Below are positions 16,736-25,403 of a stretch of 35,225 nt of DNA, in pieces (position 1 is the stretch's first letter; each line of letters opens with the position of its first letter). The translations under genes and the position numbers were made by a program. Below the pieces are notes generated by a model. The model had not been told where the DNA came from. It searched no databases and was given only the letters and a program-made list of their open reading frames with translations. Origin of the DNA: Bacteroidales bacterium (GTDB lineage Bacteria > Bacteroidota > Bacteroidia > Bacteroidales > UBA932); NCBI GenBank assembly GCA_017452265.1, contig JAFTMS010000003.1, forward strand, positions 1 to 35,225, in the 5' to 3' direction.

Positions 16736-19333
16736 TCAGAACTGCTGACCGATCACGAAGTGGAACTGGCTTCCGCCGTAACCGTCGTGGTTGTCGAATC
16801 CGTATCCCCAGTCGACGCCGAGCAGACCGATCATCGGGAGGAACACCCTCACACCGACACCTGCCGACCTTCTGATCTGGAACGGATTGAAGTCCCTGAT
16901 GTCCGACCAGCAGTTACCTCCCTCAAGGAAGAGCAATGCAAAGATGGTAGACTGCGGCTGCAGGATGAGCGGATAACGGAGCTCGACCGTGAACTTGTCA
17001 TATACGTTGCCGGCATAGTAGTTTCCTGTCGAGTTGTATGAAGACAGAGCCTGCGGCGTGAGCGAATAATTCTCGTATCCACGGAGAGATATGATTTCCG
17101 AACCGTATGTGTCGTATCCGGACATACCGTCACCACCGACACGAAAGCCTTCGAACGGCGAATATCCCCAGTTCCGGTTATAGTATCCGAGATATCCGAA
17201 CTGTGCACGGGCCATCAGGACGAGGTCGCCGACGAGCTTGGTGTACACAGCACCCTTAAAGCTCCACTTGTGGTACTCGATCCACTTGTACCGGTCTTCC
17301 GAAGACTGGATGTTATAGTTGATGTCCTTCCAGCTGTCGGCCTTGTAGCGTATTGCGTTTCCATTTTCATCATATCCGCCGATGCCCTTCTTTCTCAAGA
17401 GAGAATATGGCGGAGTCAGCTGAAGCGAAAGGCTGAATTCAGAACCCTGACGCGGATATATCTGCTGGTCTGTCGACGTCCTCGACAGGCTGAGCGTATA
17501 GCTGAGGTTGTGCGAGATACCCGTATTGAAGAGGAACTGGTATGCCCAGTTCTGGAGCCTGTACGTCTGCCAGCTCAACTGGTTGTAGAGGACGAAATAC
17601 CTGTCCGGCCATTTCAGACGCTTTCCGATACCGGCAGCAAAACCGTACACCTCCATGAACTCGTCGTTGTTGAGTATGTTGTAATATATATAGGAGTTCG
17701 TCTGTCTCGTATAGTAGAGCGACATGTTGAGCGACGTCGGCTTCTTTCCGAAGAGCCAAGGCTCCGAGAAGCTGGCAGAGAGGCTCGTATAATATGTACC
17801 GTTGGTCTGGAACCTGATCGCGAGATTCTGGGCGTCTCCAAGCGGAACCGGACGCCATGCGGTCTTGTCGAAGAGCCTGCGGGTCGAGAAATTGTTGAAG
17901 CTTACACCGACGGTCGCCACAAACGTGTTTCCGCCCCATCCGCCAGAAAGCTCAAGCTGGCTGGAAGGCTTTTCGGTCACGTTGTACACGATGTCCACGG
18001 TGTTGTCCAGCTGGTTAGGTATGATGGAATATCCGCCTTCGCCCATGATGGCCTCAGGGTCGAACTGGCCGAGGGACGCGATCTCACGGATGGAACTCTC
18101 GAACTCCGACTGGCTGAAGAGGTAGCCCGGCTTCGTGTACACCTGACGACGGATGACCCTTTCATTGGTAAGGTCGTTTCCGTTTATCACGATATTGTTC
18201 AATGTCGCCGGCTTGCCCTCCACGATGCGCATCTCCACGTCCACGGAATCGCCCTCGATGTTCATCTCCACGGGCTGGAGGTTGAAGAAGAGGTAGCCGT
18301 TGTCACGGTAGAGCTTCGTCACGTCGTATTCGCTCTGCTTTCCGCCTCCGAAGAGCCTCTTTTCCATGGTCACGACATCATAGACATCTCCCTTGTTTAT
18401 CATGAGCACCTCGTTCAGGGTCTCGGCGCTGTACACCGAGTTGCCGGTCCACGTGATGTCCCTGAAATAGTATTTGCGACCTTCGTCTATGTCGAAGTCA
18501 ATCTGCACACGTCCGGGCTCCACATAATACATCGTATCCTTCACGATCCTCGCGTCGCGGTATCCCGCCTCGTTGAACGCGCTCAGGAGCGCCCTCTTGT
18601 CGTTCTCGTATTCCTTTTCGTTGAATTTCTTGGAGCTGAAGAAGTTCATCAGACGCTTGTCCTTGGTCTTCTTCATGGAACGGACGAGCTTGCCTTCCTT
18701 GACGTTTTCCGCACCGTTGAACGTGATCTTCTGAATCTTCACCTTCTCGCCTCTATCCACCGCGAACTGCACTCGTATCGCACTGCGGATCATCGTATCG
18801 CGCTTTGTGTTCACATCCACCTTGACATTCAGGAAGCCCTTTTCCTTATAATATCTCTTGATGATGCCCGTCGCCGTGCTTGCCACATAATCGGAGAATT
18901 CACCTCCACGACGCAGATTCAGACGCTCCATGAGTTCCTTCTGCTCTCCGCTCTTGACACCGCTGAAAGTCCAGCGTGACACACGCGGACGCTCAATGAT
19001 GCTGATCTTGAAGAATGCGGTGTCGCGTGACGGAGCGATGGAATCCACTGCGATGGCCACGTCTTCAAAGTATCTCTGAAGCCACAGCCTTTCCACTATC
19101 GATGACAGTTCCTCGCTCGGCACGGTCACCTCCATGCCCTTCTGGAGTCCCGTCACCTGAAGTATCTGGTCCGGCGAGAAATATTGGTTGCCTTCCACCC
19201 TTACGCCTCCGACGACGTATTTCCTTGGATTGTTGTAGTCCACCACGACATCCTCTCCCGGCTGTTGTGCCAGGACAGGCACAGAAAAGGCCAAAAGAAG
19301 CGCGAGGAAGACCAATTGTCTGACTCTCATCAT
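16736..19333 (-). CDS. bamA: Outer-membrane protein assembly factor BamA (Omp85)
   Basis: BamA is the central barrel of the BAM complex, which folds and inserts outer-membrane proteins. At 865 residues, with a signal peptide ending in VLAQQ, it has five consecutive POTRA domains (about 35-450; starts such as YVVGGVRVEGNQYFSP and LNNIVINGNDLTNERVIRR) and a C-terminal 16-strand barrel. The loop-6 signature is ISLRGYENYSL, the (V/I)RG(F/Y) motif. The protein ends in HFVIGQQF with a terminal Phe. It lies between uppS and ompH. A perfect -7 box between uppS and bamA (19357-19364) suggests an extra promoter. Its partner BamD is encoded about 8 kb away in this window. Confidence 0.96.
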   Translation of the reverse strand: MMRVRQLVFLALLLAFSVPVLAQQPGEDVVVDYNNPRKYVVGGVRVEGNQYFSPDQILQVTGLQKGMEVTVPSEELSSIVERLWLQRYFEDVAIAVDSIAPSRDTAFFKISIIERPRVSRWTFSGVKSGEQKELMERLNLRRGGEFSDYVASTATGIIKRYYKEKGFLNVKVDVNTKRDTMIRSAIRVQFAVDRGEKVKIQKITFNGAENVKEGKLVRSMKKTKDKRLMNFFSSKKFNEKEYENDKRALLSAFNEAGYRDARIVKDTMYYVEPGRVQIDFDIDEGRKYYFRDITWTGNSVYSAETLNEVLMINKGDVYDVVTMEKRLFGGGKQSEYDVTKLYRDNGYLFFNLQPVEMNIEGDSVDVEMRIVEGKPATLNNIVINGNDLTNERVIRRQVYTKPGYLFSQSEFESSIREIASLGQFDPEAIMGEGGYSIIPNQLDNTVDIVYNVTEKPSSQLELSGGWGGNTFVATVGVSFNNFSTRRLFDKTAWRPVPLGDAQNLAIRFQTNGTYYTSLSASFSEPWLFGKKPTSLNMSLYYTRQTNSYIYYNILNNDEFMEVYGFAAGIGKRLKWPDRYFVLYNQLSWQTYRLQNWAYQFLFNTGISHNLSYTLSLSRTSTDQQIYPRQGSEFSLSLQLTPPYSLLRKKGIGGYDENGNAIRYKADSWKDINYNIQSSEDRYKWIEYHKWSFKGAVYTKLVGDLVLMARAQFGYLGYYNRNWGYSPFEGFRVGGDGMSGYDTYGSEIISLRGYENYSLTPQALSSYNSTGNYYAGNVYDKFTVELRYPLILQPQSTIFALLFLEGGNCWSDIRDFNPFQIRRSAGVGVRVFLPMIGLLGVDWGYGFDNHDGYGGSQFHFVIGQQF

Positions 19334-19356
19334 CTATTATTCTTAATTCAAAACTG

Positions 19357-19364
19357 CAAAGATA
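19357..19364 (-). promoter_or_regulatory. -7 element upstream of bamA
   Basis: The minus strand reads TATCTTTG, about 23 bp upstream of the bamA ATG and just after the uppS stop. The -33 position, inside the 3' end of uppS, reads ATG rather than TTG, so strength is uncertain. Confidence 0.5.
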
Positions 19365-19369
19365 AGCAA

Positions 19370-20098
19370 TTATTTAACTTTTCCATAACGTCGGTCGCGT
19401 TTTGCATACGATTCGAGGGCCGCACGGAACTCGTCCTTTCTGAAATCCGGCCAGAGGATGTCGGTGAAAAGCAGTTCCGAATATGCTCCCTGCCAAAGCA
19501 GGTAATTGCTAAGACGGCTTTCCCCCGAAGTCCTCACTATCAGATCCGGATCCGGAATTCCTGCCGTGACAAGATACCTGTCGAAGCCGTCCACACCCAT
19601 GTTCTCCATCTCCTCCCGGCGCTCAGGATGCTCCAACATTTCAGCCGCCATCTTCTTCGCCGCCTGCAGGATGTCCCATTTTCCGCTGTAGCTCAGCAGC
19701 ACGATCAGAGTCAGCGTGGAATTATGTGCGGTCATCTCCATGCATCTGTCAATCGTATCGTTCAGTTCCTTGTCCAGACGGGCCCTGTTTCCGAGAACCA
19801 TGAAGCGTACTCCGTTCCTGTCAAGCGACTCCATTTCCGCCGCCATAGCTTTGACCATCAATCCCATAAGAGCCGTCACTTCATCCTGCGGCCTGTTCCA
19901 GTTCTCTTCCGAGAAGGCGTATATCGACAGATACTTCACACCTGCCTCCACGGCGGTCTCCACACATGCACGCACACTCTCCACCCCCTCGAAATGACCG
20001 TATACCCTTTCCTTTCCGCGTTCCATGGCCCAACGTCCGTTGCCGTCCATTATCAGCGAGACATGGACAGGCACGTTGGTCTTTGATTCCGTTGCCAT
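19370..20098 (-). CDS. uppS: Isoprenyl transferase / undecaprenyl diphosphate synthase
   Basis: This cytosolic enzyme condenses isopentenyl diphosphate units onto farnesyl diphosphate to make the C55 lipid carrier for peptidoglycan and surface glycans. It is 242 residues, a normal length for the cis-prenyltransferase family. Signature motifs are SLIMDGNGRWA with catalytic Asp18, YAFSEENWNRP, and IVRTSGESRLSNYLLWQ with the diphosphate-binding Arg residues. The region usually read as NYGGR is LSYSGKWDI here. It is placed between nadK (13 nt upstream) and bamA, a recurrent arrangement in this phylum that couples lipid carrier supply to envelope assembly. Confidence 0.95.
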   Translation of the reverse strand: MATESKTNVPVHVSLIMDGNGRWAMERGKERVYGHFEGVESVRACVETAVEAGVKYLSIYAFSEENWNRPQDEVTALMGLMVKAMAAEMESLDRNGVRFMVLGNRARLDKELNDTIDRCMEMTAHNSTLTLIVLLSYSGKWDILQAAKKMAAEMLEHPERREEMENMGVDGFDRYLVTAGIPDPDLIVRTSGESRLSNYLLWQGAYSELLFTDILWPDFRKDEFRAALESYAKRDRRYGKVK

Positions 20099-20111
20099 AC
20101 TTTTTTCTTAC

Positions 20112-20930
20112 TTACTTGTTGTTTCTGACATCTTCGCCCCAGAACAGCTTTTCCGTAAGGGCGTTGATGAAGTCCGATTTGTTGAGCCGGACACGCTTTA
20201 GCGAAAACTGTGCCACAGAGACATCCATCCTCGCACCGGCATCGATTTTTGCCGTCCTGTTGTCGGCAGTGAATATCACACTCTCGTCCCTCGACTGCAT
20301 TCTGAGACTTATCCCGGCCGTATCAGGTACAACCAGAGGACGCATGTTAAGGTTGTGAGGAGCTATCGGAGTCAGGATGAGCACCTTCGCAGCCGGAAGC
20401 ACAATCGGGCCTCCTGCGCTGAGCGAATATGCCGTCGAGCCTGAACTTGTCGATATTATGAGTCCGTCCGCCCAATACGTCGGAAGCCATGCGCCGTCAA
20501 CGCACACATCCACCCCGAGTATTGCCGCACCACTCCTGTGCACCGTCACCTCATTGAGGGCGTAGGGCCATGAATCGACCGTACCACTGCCTGTCACCGG
20601 CGAGAAATGCAGAAGCGAGCGTTCCTCTATCGTATACTCACCTGCAAGCAAGGCATGAGCGACGTCCTCAGGCCTGTTCTCGGACAGGAATCCGAGCCTT
20701 CCCAGATTCACGCCGGCGACAGGGATGCCGCTTTCCACGACAAAACCCGCAGCGGACAGGAAGGTTCCGTCACCTCCGACGCTCAGCACCATATCCGTGC
20801 CCTCCTGAGGTCTTTCATCATGATGAAGACGATACAGGGCACAGCCACCCCTCTCAAGCTCCTGCGTCAGCCTCACAAGCCTTGCATCTGTCTCCAGACC
20901 ATCCTTACCTATATAAATAGCAGCTCTCAT
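20112..20930 (-). CDS. nadK: NAD kinase
   Basis: NAD kinase phosphorylates NAD to NADP. It is 272 residues. The GGDGT motif (52-56) carries the catalytic Asp54. NLGRLGFLSE follows, then a NEVTVHR segment for NAD binding and SSGSTAYSLSAGGPI, the glycine-rich loop of the second domain. It is the first gene of the apparent nadK-uppS-bamA-ompH transcription unit. The gene is divergent from pdxJ, with a 136-bp shared upstream region holding a -7 box on each strand. Confidence 0.95.
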   Translation of the reverse strand: MRAAIYIGKDGLETDARLVRLTQELERGGCALYRLHHDERPQEGTDMVLSVGGDGTFLSAAGFVVESGIPVAGVNLGRLGFLSENRPEDVAHALLAGEYTIEERSLLHFSPVTGSGTVDSWPYALNEVTVHRSGAAILGVDVCVDGAWLPTYWADGLIISTSSGSTAYSLSAGGPIVLPAAKVLILTPIAPHNLNMRPLVVPDTAGISLRMQSRDESVIFTADNRTAKIDAGARMDVSVAQFSLKRVRLNKSDFINALTEKLFWGEDVRNNK

Positions 20931-20985
20931 CTCTTGTCTTGTTGAATTTTCACGGCGGGACAGCCCGCAGCATGCAAACAGGCGT

Positions 20986-20993
20986 CAAAATTA
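20986..20993 (-). promoter_or_regulatory. -7 element of the nadK promoter
   Basis: The minus strand reads TAATTTTG, about 56 bp upstream of nadK. No convincing -33 TTG is present at 19-21 bp. A small GCGGG/CCCGC hairpin lies in the predicted leader. Confidence 0.4.
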
Positions 20994-21026
20994 GCACTTA
21001 ATTCTTTAAAATTGAAGTTTATTATA

Positions 21027-21034
21027 TAATTTTG
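21027..21034 (+). promoter_or_regulatory. -7 element of the pdxJ promoter
   Basis: TAATTTTG lies 32 bp upstream of the pdxJ ATG; the -33 region is TTTA at an 18-bp spacing, a weak match. The box is identical to the divergent nadK box. Confidence 0.45.
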
Positions 21035-21066
21035 TCTTTTAAAACGACCGATAAAACGATTTGAAG

Positions 21067-21786
21067 ATGACAAGACTCAGCGTCAACATAAACAAGATAG
21101 CGACCATCAGGAACGCACGCGGAGGCAATATGCCGGATGTGCAGAAGGCCGCCGTGGACTGCGAAAGATTCGGAGCGGAAGGCATCACGGTGCATCCCAG
21201 GCCGGACGAAAGGCACATAAGATACAGCGATGTGAGGCTGCTCAAACCGCTCGTGACGACGGAATTCAACATTGAGGGAAACCCAATACCGTCATTCATC
21301 GACCTCGTCCTCGAAGTCATGCCGACACAGGTCACCCTCGTCCCCGATGCCCACGATGCCATAACATCGAACGCAGGCTGGGACACCATCCACAACAGGG
21401 ATTTCCTGACGGAAGTCTGCTCCGAGTTCAAGAGACACGGCATCAGGACGTCCATATTTGTGGATCCGGACCCGAAGATGGCTGAAGGGGCGGCTCTATG
21501 CGGATGCGACAGGGTGGAACTGTACACGGAATCGTATGCCAGCGGATACGGCAGGGACAGGGAGGCGGCCATTGCGCCGTTCGTAAGGGCAGCAGAAGCT
21601 GCACGCGAATGCGGACTCGGACTGAATGCAGGACACGACCTGAATCTCGAGAATCTGGAATTCTTCATAAGGAACATTCCGTGGACAGACGAGGTATCGA
21701 TAGGCCATGCAATCATCTGCGACGCCCTTTACATGGGTCTGGAGCAGACAATTAAGGCATATCTCTCGAAAGTTAGGATTTTTTGA
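21067..21786 (+). CDS. pdxJ: Pyridoxine 5'-phosphate synthase
   Basis: PdxJ condenses 1-deoxyxylulose 5-phosphate with 3-amino-2-oxopropyl phosphate to form pyridoxine 5'-phosphate, the last ring-closing step of the DXP-dependent vitamin B6 route. It is 239 residues from the ATG. A TTG two codons earlier is possible, but the family starts [33 protein letters not shown] (about 38-50) and the C-terminal [12 protein letters not shown] and [12 protein letters not shown] phosphate-binding segments are all present. It is divergent from nadK and upstream of the second ompH. Confidence 0.95.
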   Translation: MTRLSVNINKIATIRNARGGNMPDVQKAAVDCERFGAEGITVHPRPDERHIRYSDVRLLKPLVTTEFNIEGNPIPSFIDLVLEVMPTQVTLVPDAHDAITSNAGWDTIHNRDFLTEVCSEFKRHGIRTSIFVDPDPKMAEGAALCGCDRVELYTESYASGYGRDREAAIAPFVRAAEAARECGLGLNAGHDLNLENLEFFIRNIPWTDEVSIGHAIICDALYMGLEQTIKAYLSKVRIF

Positions 21787-21787
21787 C

Positions 21788-21795
21788 TATATTTG
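21788..21795 (+). promoter_or_regulatory. -7 element upstream of the second ompH
   Basis: TATATTTG matches TAnnTTTG, right after the pdxJ stop and 62 bp upstream of the ompH ATG. There is no clear -33. A small GCGGA/TCCGC hairpin follows in the predicted leader. Confidence 0.42.
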
Positions 21796-21857
21796 CAGTC
21801 TTGTTGCGGAAACTCCGCCATTTGCACAGAACAAACAATATAATCAGATAGACAGAA

Positions 21858-22478
21858 ATGAAAAACACATCACTTATCCTCAGCGTCATCTCACTTGTCG
21901 CTGTTGCAGTATTCGGAATCCTTTCTCTCACCAAGGACGGCAAGAAGGCAGAGGCATCTGCAGAGGGCGGCGCGACAGAAGTGACCGCAAGCAAGGGAGA
22001 CATCGTGTATGTAGACCTCGACAGGATCCTCATGGAGTATGACATGGCAAACGACCTCAGGTCGGTCGTAGAGACAAAGGTGCAGAGCATCCAGGCCGAG
22101 GTGAACAGGAAGGGCAAGAAGCTCGAGAACGATGTGAAGGCCTTTCAGGAGAAGATCGACAAGGGCCTCATGACACGCTCGGTGGCCGAGGTGCAGGGCC
22201 AGAAGCTCCAGCAGCAGGAAGTGGACTTCAACAACTACGCTGCACAGAAGCAGCAGGAGATCAACGAGGAGCAGGTGGTCATGATGAACCAGCTCGGCGA
22301 CGCTATCCAGACATTCATCAACAAGTATAACGAGGAGAAGCAGTACGCGATGATCCTTACCAATTCAGGCGGAGCTCCTGTCATCACAGCCGATCCGGCA
22401 CTCGACATCACTGATGATGTGCTCGCAGGACTCAACGAGGAATACATCAAGTCGAAGAACGAGAAAAGCAAGGAGTAA
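21858..22478 (+). CDS. OmpH/Skp-family protein, copy 2
   Basis: This 206-residue protein has an N-terminal hydrophobic segment (about 6-25) that lacks a good cleavage site and may remain as a membrane anchor. It is followed by a short Ala/Glu linker, DIVYVDLDRILMEYDMA (about 48-64) and a long Lys/Gln/Glu coiled coil (about 70-150). The order beta strand, coiled coil, terminal strand (AMILTNSGGAPVIT) is that of Skp/OmpH chaperones. It differs from copy 1 in having a likely retained anchor and a Lys-rich tail instead of an Ala/Gln tail. It is followed 3 nt later by a glycosyltransferase gene. Confidence 0.83.
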   Translation: MKNTSLILSVISLVAVAVFGILSLTKDGKKAEASAEGGATEVTASKGDIVYVDLDRILMEYDMANDLRSVVETKVQSIQAEVNRKGKKLENDVKAFQEKIDKGLMTRSVAEVQGQKLQQQEVDFNNYAAQKQQEINEEQVVMMNQLGDAIQTFINKYNEEKQYAMILTNSGGAPVITADPALDITDDVLAGLNEEYIKSKNEKSKE

Positions 22479-22481
22479 TCA

Positions 22482-23603
22482 TTGAAGATAGCTTTACTGT
22501 CCTGTTTCTATCCCTACAGGGGAGGAATCTCCCAGTTTAACGCTTGCCTTTACGGTGAACTGGGCAAGAACCACATTGTCAAGGCATTCAATTTCAGCAG
22601 GCAATATCCGGAGTTCCTCTTTCCGGGAAAGACACAGTTCGTGACAGAAGACGACGAGGCCGTACCGGTGGAGAGTGAATCTCTGCTGGATACGGCCAAT
22701 CCTTTTACATACCACAGCACCTATAAGGCTATAAGGGACTGGAATCCCGACGTGCTGATAGTCAGGTACTGGATGTCGTATTTCGCTCCGTCCCTCGGCT
22801 ACATCACGAGGAGGATGAAGAAGTACTGCAAGGTGGTGTCCATTCTGGACAATGTCGTTCCGCATGAGCCGCGCTTCTTCGACACACTTCTCACGAAATA
22901 TTTCCTGAAGGGCAGTTCCGGCAGCGTGACCCTGTGCGAGGCGGTTTCGCACGACCTGCTCAGAATTCAGCCGGATGCGAAATTCACCGTGATACAGCAT
23001 CCTCTATACTCGCATTTCGGCAGGAAGAAGGACAGGGCCGAAGCAGAACGCAAACTCGGGCTCAAGGGCGGGATGAAGAACATACTGTTCTTTGGGCTTA
23101 TAAGGACATACAAGGGGCTGGACATCCTCCTCGAAGCCTTCGGGCTGCTTCCTGAGGGCTATCAGCTAATCATCGCCGGCGAGCCATACGGTCCGTTCGA
23201 AAAATATCAGCAGATAATCGACCGTCTGCCGAACAAGGAATATATCTCCATGAATCTCAAATACATAAAGGATTCGGAGGTGACGGATTACTTTTCAGCC
23301 GCAGACATTGCCGTACTGCCATACCGAAGCGCGACACAGAGCGGCATCAGCTCGGTATCCTATCATTTCGAAGTGCCTATGATAGTGACGGATGTCGGCG
23401 GTCTCAAGGAGACCATCGGCGACAGGGGGACGGGGCTCGTCTCTCCGGAGGGCACGCCGGAAGCAATCTGCAAGGAGATACTGAGATATTTCAGCGACCC
23501 GCGCATCAGGGAAAGATGCATAGAGAACATCAGGGTCGAGAAGGAGCGTCTTTCATGGAAGACGTTCGCACAGAAACTGACAGAGTTCATCGGCACACTT
23601 TAA
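22482..23603 (+). CDS. Glycosyltransferase family 4 (GT-B fold)
   Basis: A sugar-nucleotide-dependent glycosyltransferase of 373 residues, probably acting at the cytoplasmic face of the inner membrane on a surface polysaccharide or lipid-linked glycan. The start is TTG at 22482, 3 nt after the ompH stop; it gives MKIALLSCFYPYRGGISQFN, the canonical GT4 N-terminus with a glycine-rich acceptor loop, and no upstream ATG is available. The C-terminal donor domain shows ILFFGLIRTYKGLDILLEAF (about 204-223), IADIAVLPYRSATQSG-like and PMIVTDVGGLKETI with the conserved Glu. The acceptor and sugar cannot be inferred. It probably lies in an operon with ompH2 and the LysM protein. Confidence 0.9.
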   Translation: MKIALLSCFYPYRGGISQFNACLYGELGKNHIVKAFNFSRQYPEFLFPGKTQFVTEDDEAVPVESESLLDTANPFTYHSTYKAIRDWNPDVLIVRYWMSYFAPSLGYITRRMKKYCKVVSILDNVVPHEPRFFDTLLTKYFLKGSSGSVTLCEAVSHDLLRIQPDAKFTVIQHPLYSHFGRKKDRAEAERKLGLKGGMKNILFFGLIRTYKGLDILLEAFGLLPEGYQLIIAGEPYGPFEKYQQIIDRLPNKEYISMNLKYIKDSEVTDYFSAADIAVLPYRSATQSGISSVSYHFEVPMIVTDVGGLKETIGDRGTGLVSPEGTPEAICKEILRYFSDPRIRERCIENIRVEKERLSWKTFAQKLTEFIGTL

Positions 23604-23615
23604 CATATACGGAAA

Positions 23616-25400
23616 ATGCGCAGAAAATCCATCATATTTCTTCTGACGGCGCTGCTTATGGCGTCCGGCACAGCCGCAACGGCTCAGGAATACAGCTGTA
23701 CCCCTGTCACGGTATCAAGCGAAAAGGTGCGGTACAACGGCAAGGTCTGCTACTCGCATATCGTACTGGAGAAGCAGACACTGTTCTCCATCAGCAAGGC
23801 GTACGGAGTCAGCGTAGAGGACATATACAGGTTCAATCCGTCCCTTAAGGAGACAGGCCTGAAGAAGAACACTATCATTCTTATTCCGTCGGCAGAAGCG
23901 CTGATGGAGGAGCCGAAGCCTTTGGAGAAGCAGGAAATACAGGCGGCGGACCAGACTGCCGCCGAGGCGAAGGCCACCGAGCCGGAGACGGTCGTGAAGG
24001 AGACGGTCGTGAAGGAGGAAGTCAGGAAAAAAGAGGTGAAGAAGGAACAGAAGAAGAAAAAGTCAAAGCAGACCGTCCATGTCACCAAATGGTATGAGGA
24101 TCTGGACACAATAGCCCGGAAGTACGGGGTGAGCGTTGAAGCCATCATGAAGGCCAACAACCTCACGGGCAGGAAACTGACCAGCCGGCAGAAGCTGATC
24201 ATTCCGGATCCGGAAGATGCACTTGTGCAAGACGACGCAGCTGAAGTGACAGGGGAGTTGCCGGCAAGTGCTCCGGATGCAGAGATGCCGGAAGAGACAT
24301 CCGCAGACACATTGCAGGTTCAGGAAACGGACTCATTGTCTGCCGCTCCCGCCGTCCTGTTCCCGAAGGAGAAGGTCACGGCAACGCTGCTGCTGCCTCT
24401 CAAGGCTGACGGTGCGACAAGCAGCAGAAACAACATGGACTTCTACAGCGGCGTGCTGCTTGCTGTGAACGACCTTGCAGAAGAAGGAATCAGCACAGAC
24501 CTCAACGTATATGACATATCGGGAGGAAAAGCCGTAACCGAAGAAGATATCGAAGGCAGCGATCTCGTCATAGGGCCTGTTTCGGCCGGTGACATAAGCA
24601 GATACTTCTCCATAGTCCCTCAGACGACATCACTCATCTCGCCTCTTGATCCGAGGGCGGACAGGCTCGTCGCCGCTCATGAGAACATGGTGCAGGCCCC
24701 TACACCGCATGAAATCCAGTACAGGGATCTTGTGGAGTGGCTGAAGGAGGACATGACCCCGGCCGACACCGTACTGATGATTACGGAAAAGGGGATGCAT
24801 TCGGATGTCGCAGTGCAGATCAAGGCCATCATGGATTCGTCATACATCGCATATAATCCGTTCTCGTACAGCATCCTCGAAGGCAGGGACGTCACCGATC
24901 CCCTGTACGGCATAATGACCAAGACCGGCGTGAACAGGATAGTGATAGGATCGGACAGCGAGGCCTTCGTGAACGATGTCGTGAGAAACCTCAACATGCT
25001 CATTCACAGAAAGCTGAACATAGTTCTCTACGGAACGTCAAAGATACGCGGCTTCGAGACCATCGAGGCAGAAAACTTCCACAACACTTCGATGCACGTA
25101 AGCCTCACATATTACATCGACTACGAGGATGTGCGCGTCAAGGCATTCCTGATGAAGTACAGGGCTCTGTTCAACACCGAACCTACGCAGTTCGCCTTCC
25201 AGGGATATGACATAGCGAAATATTTCATTCCGCTTGCATATAAATATGGCGGAAGATGGCAGGAAATGCTTTCAGAATCGGAGAAGGCGATGCTTCAGAG
25301 CACGTTCAGATGCCTGCGCAAGGGCGACGGCGGATTCGTGAACCATGGAATCCGGAGAATAGTATACGGAAAGGACTGGAATGTCGTGAAAGTAAGGTAA
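23616..25400 (+). CDS. LysM-domain protein with periplasmic-binding-protein-like C-terminal domain
   Basis: The protein has 594 residues and a Sec signal (about 1-24). LysM 1 spans about 46-92 (HIVLEKQTLFSISKAYGVS). A highly charged Lys/Glu linker follows (about 97-152), then LysM 2 at about 153-197 (KYGVSVEAIMKANNL). From about 250 the sequence resembles a type 1 periplasmic binding fold (VTATLLLPLKADG, FYSGVLLAVNDL, LVIGPVSAGD, PTQFAFQGYDIAKYF). LysM binds peptidoglycan GlcNAc, so the ligand-binding lobe would be tethered to the wall in the periplasm. This architecture is widespread but functionally uncharacterised in Bacteroidota. No transporter partner is adjacent. The stop lies 3 nt from the convergent recN stop. 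Confidence 0.86.
   Translation: MRRKSIIFLLTALLMASGTAATAQEYSCTPVTVSSEKVRYNGKVCYSHIVLEKQTLFSISKAYGVSVEDIYRFNPSLKETGLKKNTIILIPSAEALMEEPKPLEKQEIQAADQTAAEAKATEPETVVKETVVKEEVRKKEVKKEQKKKKSKQTVHVTKWYEDLDTIARKYGVSVEAIMKANNLTGRKLTSRQKLIIPDPEDALVQDDAAEVTGELPASAPDAEMPEETSADTLQVQETDSLSAAPAVLFPKEKVTATLLLPLKADGATSSRNNMDFYSGVLLAVNDLAEEGISTDLNVYDISGGKAVTEEDIEGSDLVIGPVSAGDISRYFSIVPQTTSLISPLDPRADRLVAAHENMVQAPTPHEIQYRDLVEWLKEDMTPADTVLMITEKGMHSDVAVQIKAIMDSSYIAYNPFSYSILEGRDVTDPLYGIMTKTGVNRIVIGSDSEAFVNDVVRNLNMLIHRKLNIVLYGTSKIRGFETIEAENFHNTSMHVSLTYYIDYEDVRVKAFLMKYRALFNTEPTQFAFQGYDIAKYFIPLAYKYGGRWQEMLSESEKAMLQSTFRCLRKGDGGFVNHGIRRIVYGKDWNVVKVR
23985..24014 (+). repeat. Tandem 15-bp duplication in the LysM protein linker
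   Basis: GAGACGGTCGTGAAG occurs twice in direct tandem, encoding a repeated ETVVK in the charged linker between the LysM domains. The copies are identical, which suggests a recent in-frame duplication. Confidence 0.85.
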
Positions 25401-25403
25401 CAG

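Noticed and set aside
17270-18979. 569-codon open frame antisense to bamA
   Set aside because: It lies wholly inside bamA, whose protein is clearly conserved in structure. The antisense product is rich in Val/Leu/Arg/His as expected from mirrored codon bias.
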